DNA of 64,000 bases from Rhodamnia argentea (Eukaryota > Streptophyta > Magnoliopsida > Myrtales > Myrtaceae): positions 7,812,001 through 7,876,000 of the forward strand of contig NC_063151.1 of NCBI RefSeq assembly GCF_020921035.1. Reading direction: 5' to 3'. Position 1 is the first letter of the stretch; every line of letters starts with the position of its first letter. The position numbers and the translations under genes are program-made. The notes beneath the pieces were generated by a model that saw nothing but the letters and a program-made list of their open reading frames with translations, was not told the origin of the DNA and did no database searches. Below are positions 12,288-23,700 of this stretch, piece by piece.

Positions 12288-12840
12288 GAAAATTATCCAT
12301 AAAAATTATAAACATACTACGTCTTTGTCGATTCAATTCCTAACTTTTCAATTTTGTCAATTGAGTCTTAAATTTTTTTTAAATTTTGCTAATTTAGTCA
12401 TTTCGATCAATTTTAATCGGTAATCGCCGACGTGGACGTAGCCTCCCTTCATGATGTGCATATTTTTAATAAATATATATATTTTTTATTTTACTCTTTT
12501 TCCCCTTCTCAGTGCTTTTTCTCTATGCCACAAGTGTCGTTGACGAAGCCCTTGCCCCGGGCCGTTGCGGTTGGCATTGAAGAAAAAAAGCACAAGAGAA
12601 AAGGAAAAATAATAATAATAAACAAAAAAAGAAAAAAAATATAATTAAAAATTTGTCTATGTCGGCACCAACTGTACTACGAAGGATAATGTCCACGTCA
12701 AAGATTTTCAGCCAAAATTGGCCGAGTAGACTTAATTGGAAAAATGTAAAAAAGATTATGATTCAATTAGCAAAATTAAAAATTTTATGACTAAATTGAC
12801 AAAAGTGCAATATGTTTAGAATTTTTTGGACAACTTTTTC
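12288..12840. mobile_element. Non-autonomous long-TIR DNA transposon, copy C
   Basis: The left arm GAAAATTATCCATAAAAA and the reverse complement of the right arm GAAAAAGTTGTCCAAAAAA start matching inverted repeats that continue for about 100 bases with 'tcaattgagtc' and 'taatttagtc' words. The centre is short and less GC-rich than in A or B. No transposase frame. Confidence 0.6.
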
Positions 12841-13145
12841 TGGAGAGAGAAAGCTAAAATAGACCATTTGGCAAACTGGGATGCCTCCATTGCTTTTTTC
12901 GTTTCCTTATTTTCCCCTCTTCTTTTGAGTTTACAGAGTTCATAGTAATGAAGTGATCATGATGATGCACATCGAGCTCTAATGAGCGCCGCCACAGGGT
13001 CATCCCTAACCACAAATTATAGAATATAATTGCGTTTTCTCCAAAGCGTTACGATGCTTATCGACAATATCGATGACAAAGGCAGTATCAATGAAACGAT
13101 TGAAAGTTTTACTTTTGACAAGGCGAGGCCATATATATTCAAAGA

Positions 13146-13775
13146 GAAAATTATCAAAAACAAAAACTTCCAAATCTATCGTAATTGTGCTAATTCTGTC
13201 CTAAACCTATTATATTTGTGTCAACTCAGTCCTAAACCTATCGCATTTGTGTTAACTCAGTACTTCCCGCCAACTTTGGCCGGTCAATGCTCACGTGACA
13301 ATTTTTAATAATTTTTTTAATTTTTTTTAATTATTTTACTTTTTTTTCCTTTTTTTCTAGTTTTTTTTCTTCTTCTTTCCTCTAGACGGTCATCGGATTG
13401 GCGATCGGCCAGGGGGTGAGGGCCGGCAAGGCTCGGCCTCGCCCAACCATGTCAAGGCTTGGCCTCGTCCTGCGACGGCAAAGTCGGCCTCGCTGGCTCT
13501 CGCCTTTGGTCGGTCGTCAAGCGACCAATTGGAGGAAGAATGGGAAGGAAAAAAAAAAAGAAAAGAAGAAAGCGAGACAAAGAGAATAAATAGATAAAAG
13601 TTTGAAGAAAAATAAAATATTATTAAATGTTGCCACGTCAACAACGGTGGGCCAAAATTAGTCGGATAAACCGAATTACCACAAATACAAAAGGTTTAGG
13701 GCTCGACCGGCAAAAAAAAGTTTATGACTGAATGGACACAATTACAATACGCTTAGGATTTTTGGGTAATTTTTC
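13146..13775. mobile_element. Non-autonomous long-TIR DNA transposon, copy D
   Basis: Ends pair well: the left arm has AAAATTATCAAAAACAAAAA and the right arm in reverse complement AAAAATTACCCAAAAATCC; both continue to a shared GTAATTGTG. The core at about 13385-13530 is GC-rich with GGCGATCGG, GGCCTCGC and similar words. Reading frames across this core are by-products of its composition. Confidence 0.62.
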
Positions 13776-14044
13776 ATATAATCAATTCTTTTCTAGTGTC
13801 TTGTACTTTTATTTTCTTTTTCTTTTTCTTTTTCTTTCACAAGATTTGATGCCTAAAAGAACAAAGAAAACTTTAGGACCTATAAGGTTGGCTCAGCGCC
13901 AAACACATTAACTAATTGAGAAGATTACAGAAGCAAATATTTCACTTAACTCAATAACAACTTAAACATCTTCACTTCGAAAATACCAACAATGCCCATC
14001 CCCAAATCCTAACCTTTCGCACCCAACTAAACACCAAATCGAGT

Positions 14045-14455
14045 TTGCAGCGCTGGGCAGTTCCTGAGCGTGCTTTGAATTTATTCTGGACTCCTTGTGC
14101 TGTGTATTGCATTGATCAAATGCTGGAGGATTTTCTAAAGATAAAATGGATTGCAGAATGCTTTGACAAAGCAAAAAAGATCACGAAGTTCGTGTATAAC
14201 ACTGGATGGCTCTTGAATTTTATGAAGAAAGAACATACTGGAGGGAAGGAACTTCTGGTGCCAGGTCTCACAAAATTTTCCACTAGCTTTTTCACCTTAA
14301 GTCTGTTTGATCAAAGAATTGACCTCAAGAGAATGTTTCAGTCAAATAAATGGCATTCTTCTAGGGTTTCCAAAAGCGAGGATGGTAAAGAAGTGGAGAG
14401 AATTGTCTTAAATGTGGCATTCTGGAAGAAGATGCAGTATTTAAAGAAATCTTAA
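14045..14455 (+). pseudogene. hAT-family transposase relic (DUF659-like part)
   Basis: The frame reads FWTPCAVYCIDQMLEDF, then FVYNTGWLLNFM, ELLVPGLTKFSTSFFTL, LKRMFQSNKWHSS and VAFWKKMQYLKKS. This order is typical of the region after the BED zinc finger in plant hAT transposases, where the usual text is like 'TPCAAHCIDLMLEDI' and 'TRFATSFLTL'. Only about 130 codons remain. The upstream zinc finger and the downstream hAT dimerisation region are missing, so it is a dead fragment. Confidence 0.75.
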
Positions 14456-16380
14456 ATGTGGTATGTCGCTCGGAGGTACGTGAATGGCATCTCGCAAAAG
14501 CAGAGGTACGTAAATGGTCATCGAGTCGAAAATGTTTGGTATGCCTTACCATTCTTTTTCTTCATACAGTCATCGAAACATATGCAGGTTTGCACGCCTG
14601 ATCATGTGGGCCTCGAAGGAAACAGGCGGAAAGCGATGGGAGGGAGTTTTGTGTTCGATGCCTAACATCGTGAGGAAAAAAGAGAACACGGGGACTGGCC
14701 ATTGGCCGAACAACACATGACGAACCTCCCTTTCGGAGAAAAAAAAGGGAAGGGTAGTGACCTGAAGCTGGACTCTCTCAGGGGCTGGCAGTGGCAACAA
14801 CATCATGACTGCACGATTGAATCTTTGCACACAACCTGGTCAGTGGGCCTCTGCGGTCAAGAACCGGGCGACTGGGTTGGCGGCTGATGCAGAAAAGGAC
14901 CTGAGGCTGGTTTGTCCGCTAGTTGGGGTTTCCTCTTTTCTCCTTTCGTGCGGAGTGAGCGGGAAATGAGAAAATGGGAGTAATGTCCAGCGAAGTCCTT
15001 TCATTCGCCCTCGTGGCCGTCATGTGCCGTGGGACGGTCAATCACCCGAAAGACGTCTGGTGCCCGCAACTCATCCCGGCCTATCGTACGGCTGTACCGA
15101 CCCACCCAGCCCTACCTCGACAAACACCATAGTCGCGTCGGTAAAGTATGGGAAGGTGATTAGATTTATCGGGATCCTTAATCTCAATATGGCTCTAGCA
15201 AGCCTTTACATTTTCACAAGAGGAGACCTAGCATTGAGACTTACCTAGTTGGTAAACTCGTATGGAAACTCGACCAGTGTATTCTTGTATATTTGGAATC
15301 ATTATTTTGCAACTGTCTAGGTTTCTAATTGGGCGTCTAGAGTATATGAGTTCCGAGTAAACAGTCGTGATTGCATATTTGAGGTTGTTTTGTATATATT
15401 GGTTTAAGGAACTTGATATATATATTCAATCGCCAATTTTTATGTCAAGTGCTTGTAACCAATTGCGCTAGCGAGTTGGGTTTGCGAACGTCAAAGCCGA
15501 CCATAAGATTTGCGAATAATTGGAGTAAACCTGTCTTCGACCCAAAAAGAAAAAATGGAGTAAACCTGTCAAAATGAATCTGTGCCCACCTGCGATTGAA
15601 TCTATACCATAAAAGACAAGTTGTCGTCTTTACGCTGCATTGAAATCAAAACTAAGTTCCAAGCCGTTGCAATGTTAACTTTTGACCAGGATAAGAACAA
15701 TATAACCCGCATCAAAGACAAGGACCCGATGCCGATAGTCCACTTCCGAACTCATCCTTTGCACCACTTCCTCTCCAGATGAAGTTATCTTCCTCAAGAA
15801 GACAACATAACAGGAAAGGGAAAGAAAGAGCTTTGAATATGGAAATGAATAAATAAATTCCCTTCCAAGCTTGTTCCTTCCTGATTCCAAAAGATGGTGT
15901 TGGCGCCTTGCAGAAACTGTGATCGGGACATCGGTGAATAAACACTAGAAGACACGCATGCCGGCTTTGGGGCATGGGCAACGACGGTGAAATCTTGAAA
16001 TGGATGGATGTTCTCGCATCATCGCCCTCCCTACTCTGTGCTTGGACAGACTCCTAATGATTTAGCGCACAAAATGATAGGCCCGACGGCATTTTTCAGG
16101 TCACGAAGCTCCAATACCCGATCGTCCCCACCAGGAGCAGGAGGAATATGCAGGTGTGCAAACGGACAAAACGACTAAAGAGACGTGTCGCCATTTAAAT
16201 TCAAAGCCTGTTGGACTCTCCACAAATTAGCATCCCCAAAGCTCCGGGTCAAAGAAATCACTTTCCGCACATAAAGAGAGTCTTGTAATCATCTCTCATC
16301 GTGCAAATTTGTGTACCACAATTACCAGGGTATCATCAAGCAATAAATTCTCGACAGCGTCAGGGAAGGTGAAATCAGGA

Positions 16381-16411
16381 TATCATCATCATCACCATCA
16401 CCATCACCACC
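16381..16411. repeat. ATC/ACC triplet microsatellite
   Basis: Tandem ATC and ATCACC units in a gene-free stretch. Not inside any supported coding frame. Confidence 0.8.
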
Positions 16412-17684
16412 CATGTCTCCACAAATAACGTCTTGAAAACGCAAGCAGTTCAAGCACAATGTAGATACCAAACCAAAGACGTCACCGGTGTGCCCACCCA
16501 TGGGTTAAAATTCACATAAAGGTGTCAAAAAACTAGCCCTCTCAATAGATCTTTCTATCTAATAGGCGGGTCTGATTGACGATCGCATCAACTCAAATAA
16601 GAATCCGTCAATTTTTTAGAGTACCTGAAGCTTAGGAAGGGAATATTTTGAACTTTCTGTCAATACAGTCATTGCTTATGTCAAGAGATATTATAATCCC
16701 TTCCTTTCCCTCTGAAGTCACAAGAATTATTCTAAGAATGGGTCAAAGCAAGCAGGTAACTTGATCAGGTGCAGACAGACCCGTCCCCCTCACACGAGGG
16801 GCTCAATTAGACATTTCAAGGAGACTTTCAGGGGCATAGTCACTGCTATGATTGAGGGAAATTTAGAATTGACAAAATGCATCCCAGAAAATGCTAGTTC
16901 GCATCCACTTTCTCAAGTACGCACGAACTGGAATTGAATAGTCAAAAGTCAGACACATGAAATCACGGCCGAATGGTATATACCTTGCTGCCACAGCAAT
17001 TTAACTGACAAAGACGTTGTCCCTATCTAGTTAAACGTTAACCAGAGTATTCCCTTCATAGCTCACGGGAGAAAATAGGTCCAAGGTAATCATAGGTCAG
17101 TGAGATTGGGAAGAATAATTATAAGAAGCAGTGCCTATCTGATTCTTGATCTCCAGTCATTTAGTTATCATCATGACGCAATAAGGGTCATTATTCAATA
17201 ACTTCCTTTTCAGCCAAATGGTATATACCTCGCTACTACAGCAATCACAAGCGTCAGACTGTAATGACTATTTAGGATAAATTATGCAGTGGCTTCCACT
17301 TGTGGAAAACTGCAGATCCGTACGCATGTATTTCAGAGATAAGAAAGTTACCCTAAATCACCGAACTAAGTAACACAACTTCTCCAATCAGAACATGTGT
17401 AGGAACCCCAATTTTGCAATCAAGAAGCAGATCTCAAGATGGCCCTTGGGAAAATGCGTATGACCAATAGGCAAGACAAGTGAACAGAGCACATAACAAA
17501 GTAATCACGGATTGTAGATAAAACATGGAAGATTTTGAATGTACGACTGATTAAATATGGCAAGCGAGAAAAGGAACCACAAAGGACCTCATCATAATGG
17601 CGCTGCTCTGATATTGTACAACCTCACAGAGAAAGTTAAAAGCAAGAAATGCCAATAAAAAATGAGCCTGCTCATCCGCAAGCT

Positions 17685-17707
17685 TGAGAGAGAGAGAGAG
17701 AGAGAGA
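17685..17707. repeat. GA microsatellite
   Basis: About eleven GA units just past the stop codon of the METTL25-family gene, so likely within its 3' UTR. Confidence 0.8.
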
Positions 17708-17735
17708 CCTGTTAGAACAAAAGTCCAGTCTCGTC

Positions 17736-20700
17736 TCAAATCTTTACAGCCACTATGGCCAAATTCCTCGGGGATAAAGAAGGATCAAAAGCAGGCAACA
17801 TGAAAGCTTCCAAGGAACTTCCTTTCTCCTGAAGGAACAACAATCTATCGAGCAATATGAGAGTTTCCAGAACAGCTCCTAGACCAGCTCGCAGAGACCA
17901 ATAAGGTCCTATAAGCTCCTGCTTAGAATGAAAAGGTTGATTAGCACTAGCCAGCATATTTATGAGCATCGAGTAAATACCCACATTATTTCCCTTCTCT
18001 TAGACACTTGTCTATTCCTTTAGATAAATTAACTCAGCATCAAAAGTATTACACTGGCAATTAGCAGTTCTGCCGAATGATGCATTGTTTCTGACCAGTA
18101 AACTTCAATGCAATTGCCTGCATAAATCCATCTTAGGCTCAAAAGTCGCAAGGGAAGGTTGTCTACAATTAGAGTTTTTTCTATTTATATATATTGTTGC
18201 TAAATGTTAATCTACAAAATAAGACATTAAGAACACCACATCGGCAAACTCTTCCAACATCTTTACATAAAGCATGTATCGTCGCATAAAACCACTAGAC
18301 TCATTAAATGTTTATGTAAAATTAACTTAACCAAATATGATAAAAAAATAAATAAAATCTGCATGAGGAAACCAGATATGCCATTTTTAGGTTTCTAATG
18401 CGTACTTCCATTTCCTAACTATCCTAGACAACCAGAAAGAAGGAAATTTTTGCATTTAAAGACAAAGTCAAGATGAGTAGCATACAGCGAATGGCTCAGT
18501 TTCTCTCCATATCGAACAAAAATTTATGTCCTGCAGAGGCTTGAGCCCAAGGCGATTTAATCCGGACAAGTTAAACTTCTCAAAATGCAGACATTTGTCT
18601 CTAAATGAAGTGTCCTCACATCTAGCACCACCTTGCCCAGCAAGTTTGGCCAAAACCGGGCCTGATTTGCCACCTGCAGCGTCATTAAATTATCAAATGT
18701 CAGTCTCGAGGTAATTTCACCCATAATCTATCAAGAGCTTCTGCAGTACAGGTTCTGTTGTATTAGTCTAAGCATCTTTTGGTTCTACACATGGTAATTC
18801 ATTATGAACCTGTCCCTGCTTCAATTTGTCTTACAAGAGGGCCACCTTCACAATCTCTCTGCAATAGAATACTTGAATTCACCGAAGACTCTAGGGTCCT
18901 CCTCCGCTGTTGACGGCGCAAGGCCTTCCCTTGGCGCCCAATTGAGGGACTTGTTTTCAATACCTCCGGATAATACTTGGAAAGAACCTTTAGTAGGAAA
19001 AGCAAGAAGAACAGTTGGATTGGATAGGCCAAGCGAAAACATGAATGAACTTGAAAAGAATTAAATTTGCATGTCTCCAGACAAGCAATTTAAGATGGAG
19101 TAGATGTTAAGAGTAACACATGCTTGTGAAGGGATATTACTTTTTGGTAGGGAATAGATGGAGATCATTTTCAAAGCCATTCATCCAGTATCACACCAGA
19201 CATTTCATTCTGAAGGATCCAAAACGTTTAAGCGACCTGATTGACTCTGGATTAAAATCCTATGCTATTGATTCTATTTGCAAGTTAGCACAAGTCTGAA
19301 CACTCCGAACTAGGACATACACTCTCCTCACCCTATAGAAGGTCAAAAGCACAAATTTTCACCCAAAATGTGAAATGCCTGAACTATCTCAAAATGTGCA
19401 AATATTAGCATATAGAAACATACATACATATATATAATCTTAATTTTGGCGGGAAAGTCGATAGATATATGTATATATGTATATATATCTATCATTAATT
19501 TTTTAAAATTCACATGATAATTTTAATTTTGGTGGGAAAGTTGACAGGTACTTTTTTCTTCAAAGAAGCCCAAACAAAATAGGCCAATAATTTATTCAAA
19601 GATGAGAAGCACACCAATGGCCTTGTGGTCTGATGCCTTGTCACCGCGAAAATTGTAAATATGGACTTGACACTGAAAGTAAAATTGTTGCTAATATTGA
19701 CATATAGAATCATATAGAATTTATTCCATTACTTTTTAAAATCAAGATAGTACTCTTAGTTTTAGCGGGAGAGCCCACAAGTACTATTTTCTTCAAAAAA
19801 GCCAAAACAGGCCCATAATTTTTTCAAAGATGAGCAGCACACCGCGGCTCCATGCAGTCATGCCTCTTCTAGTGAAAATTTGAAAGATGGAGTTGATACT
19901 TCAAAGTCAATTGGTACTGCTAAAAGTTTGAATGAGGATAGGATATTTGGCCTTCCTCAAAGAAACAGAATACTATCAACGACATCGGATTCCAACTTCT
20001 AGCAAGGTTAAAAAGATACAAGGAATTGCAGCCCATCATAACAGAAACCATGATGACTGCTAGGTTCAATTCAAACAATAAAGCTACATTACATGCTATT
20101 AATTTTGTTCTTCTATTAAGAAAGGAAACCCATCATGCGGAAGTTGATTTTAGTAGATGTTTTCTCTATGAATACTATCAGTTTTGCATTAAAATCTCTT
20201 CTGTTCTCTTCGCACATAGAAATCTTAGGAGTATAATTTTCTGCACAAGCAAGTCCACAAGTATACTAGAGAAGTCTCAGAGGATAATTACAGATATACA
20301 TCCAGAAAGGAGAAGAAAAACAAATGCACAAAAAATCCATCTGACTGAACTGCATTCTCATCAATAGGCATAAGCAGTTGACTGTTGACATCTAACAAAA
20401 CAAAGGTGTGAGAAATCTTGTCGTGATTTACCATCTGAAAAGCAGCACGAAATAAATGCAACTCAAAGTTGTGACTAGCATCATCTTTTTCGAGGCTTCT
20501 CCATCTCTCTGCACTCTGAAAGAGTTACCTCAAAGATAAATAAGTATGGCCAAATGGACAGAAAATCCATCAAAGAGTAAATAAAGGAGTGCAAGCCTTG
20601 TACACATCGATCACTAGCAGGAGATCATAGCTAAAAAAGAACGTTGCACACAATACAATATACATCTTAATCATTTTGGCCCAACTTAAAACTCTTATTT

Positions 20701-23700
20701 TTTTCTTTCCGCCCCAGTTCCCAGAAAGTCAAAGATATAAAGACTAGCTGCTTTCCCAGTGAAGTGGAGTGCGGTTCAAGAAGCCCCATATACAGTTTTG
20801 CGCCAGAAATATAGGTATTCCTAGCACAGACAGAGAAGTCAATTTATGCAAGTATTTCCCCCTGACAATCCACTGCTTGGTTTCCAACATAAGAAACTAA
20901 TTAGGGGGGTGGTACTGTCGAACCACTGCTGTATTCTAGGGTAATATTTCGTCTCAAGGTGTACATATTTCATCTAAGCAGAAGTCCTGATCTCTGGTGC
21001 TTCCTATGCTTAGCCCAGAAAATCTTTCAAAAAGAAAGTTTAATCAAATGATTATTTTATGGTCAAACTGCAGCAGGAAATGCTATTCGGATAGTAGTAG
21101 ATCAAGGTATGCAACGAGCAAAAGTCATGATAAAATGTCCTGGTCTCGGAAGAGATGCAGCATTACAAGCTATCTGTAGAAGTGGTACAATATTAAGTTT
21201 TGTATGTGATGTAACCCCTATGCAACATAATGGCTAAAGACCTTAAAAATAAAAAGAAAAAAAACACACTGTTTAGAAATCAAGATTTGGACCAAAAAAA
21301 AAAAAAGAAATCAAGATGGAAGAGATTTCAAACTCTTCTTATCCTTGTTGTTGTAAACCAATGTCTACATTCTCTATATTCTTTTTTTTTTTTTTTGTGC
21401 GCTTTCAGAAGCGAACTACTCAACAAAAAAATAGATGAACTCTTAATTACGTCCTCTTCCAAGACGTAAGAACTTGTGAAAAAAGAGAAGAAGAAAACAA
21501 AAAATCTGCAGCTTCAAGTGATTTCTAGATCTAATGGAGATTGGGATGCGGAACTTTCTTGGGCTGCCTCAGCTTATAAAGGGAATGCTTTAACTCAACT
21601 TTCGTTATATTTGGCATGCTAGGAATTGCTGCATGCATAATTAGTCCTACTATGCAAATCCTAGTTCAATTCTTTCCCAGATAAAGAGATTGGTTAGAGA
21701 AAGGCTTGGCAATTTTTAACATTAGAAGCAAGATGTCTTGAGATAAACATAGTTCGTTGTGCTGTAATTGGGGTTTTGAAGACTGGATTGTCTAGGCTAT
21801 AAGCACCATTGCTAAGCATGCAGCAGGTTGTTCCCCTGTTTTTGTGTTTTGTCAACAAATCATTGAAAACGAAAACAGAAAACAAAAATCACCTGACAAG
21901 CAAGATCACGTGCACATTTGCCAAGTGAGAGGCCCTCAGATTTGACACCATTACTCATGGGGAAGCCGCACTGCATGCCAGCATTGTCAACACCCTCCTC
22001 AGACAATAAGTTATAACAACAGCCAATGCTAACAACTGCTTTAACTTCCACACACTCCACGAAGGTCCTGATTCAGTTGCAAAAGACATTAATTATGTAA
22101 TTGGAAAAGAAAAAAAACCGAGAAGTAAAATTGAGTCTCGGTCAATTAAGAGCCCTGGGGAAACATGTCATATGATGCAAAATAGAAGGTGAGACAAGAA
22201 ACTCTGGCTTCTGTAACTATAGGTCCTTGGAGCTACATGGACCCCTTTACCACCTTAGTCCCAAGCATTCGTGTTTTCACAAACAAAATCCGAGCGCACA
22301 TTAATGCTTGATTGCCTCTACCAGAGAAGATCATGATGATATTTAGTTACCATGCGGAACACAAGACCAATATACAATTTTACGAATTTTGTACCATATC
22401 ATTAATGAGATGATTTGAAACAGTGCTTGTCAACCGGAAAAAGAAGTACATCGCCAATTGAAAGATAAATATCTAACAAAAAAAGTATAGCAAATGAGAT
22501 CATTGGCCTCAAATACTGACTGATTATTTAAAAGACAGAAATCTGCAGGTTATGAATGGGAACAATAGTTAAGTTGTTCTTATCAAACTGGATGAAGGAT
22601 AGTATTTCTCCATAGTTCAGTTCTCCATTATACAAAAGTGAATGAAAGCCAAACATATACATTCCGATGCTGCTTTTAACAAAATAAACTTATCAATATA
22701 TGACTTATCAAAAAAGATTACCAATAAAAAGGGAAAACAAGAAGGCGTCACTTAAAAGTTGCACATGGCCAAATTATATATCTCTAACATAAAATTAGTC
22801 TATCAAACCAAAAAGAAACAAAAGTCCCGCGCATAGCAAGGGTCTCTACTGCTACCGTATACAAATCATTGAGAAACAGAAGATCCTGTTAGAAGTATGA
22901 AGGGTAAAGTGGTCTTTTGGTCTTATTTGATTCCAATGTATAAATACTCCTTTACTTAATAATATTATAAGCTTCTTTTTCCTCTAACATGGTATCAGGG
23001 CCACCATTAACCCTAAACCCAGCCGTTTACCGCCGTTAACCACCAAACACAGCCACCGACCACTGCTTAATCACCGCCGACCACCCACCGGTTACTCACC
23101 TTCGACCATCGACCCTCTTCCTGCCACCACCGGAGTCGACCGCCGGACCACGAGACCACCAGATCTAGCGTCGCCAGGCCCTGCGAGCTCAGACCCAGGC
23201 TCGCCCAGATCCAGCGACCCTTGCAGGGGTGTCGCTTAGGCCGGCGAGCCTAGCTCTGGCGTCGCCCGGCGTCGACTAGGCCCGGCAAGGCCAGATTCAG
23301 CGTCGCCGAGACCCGGCGAGTCTTGGAGGGACGTCGTCGAGCTTCGCTTAGGTTGGCGAGTCCAAATCTGGCATCGTTCATCGTCAGTGAGCCTTGCAGT
23401 GACTTCATCCAGCATCGTTGAGGTGTCGTCCATTGTCAGCGAGCCCAGATCCGGCACTCTGCCTCTCGGTTTTGACCCTACAGCACTCGCAGCCCCTCTT
23501 TTACTTGGCTATGGCTCCATAGGTTTGATTTTTTGGTGAATTAATGGTCATTACAGCCCTCTGTTGCTCTGTTCTGGCTCTACAGGTTCGTTTCTGTGTT
23601 GGATTGATGGTTATTGAGTTTCAAAGCCGACGCATTGAAGTGTTAGCTTGTTGATTAGGCTTGAGGATTATGTGGGTAGCTCTTAATTAGATATACTGAT

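Larger units (their letters stand above)
14460..17735. other. Intergenic DNA, 3' side of the METTL25-family gene
   Basis: No gene recognised. The right end should be 3' UTR of the minus-strand METTL25-family gene. A CAT/CAC triplet repeat lies at 16381-16411 and a GA repeat at 17685-17707. Short frames near 15.7-15.98 kb have no domain. Confidence 0.5.

Noticed and set aside
13390-13644. Overlapping frames on both strands
   Set aside because: They fall in the GC-rich core of transposon copy D and reflect its composition.
21500-21700. Possible second organelle-derived piece next to the rps11 fragment
   Set aside because: The translated text did not match any plastid or mitochondrial protein that I could recall.
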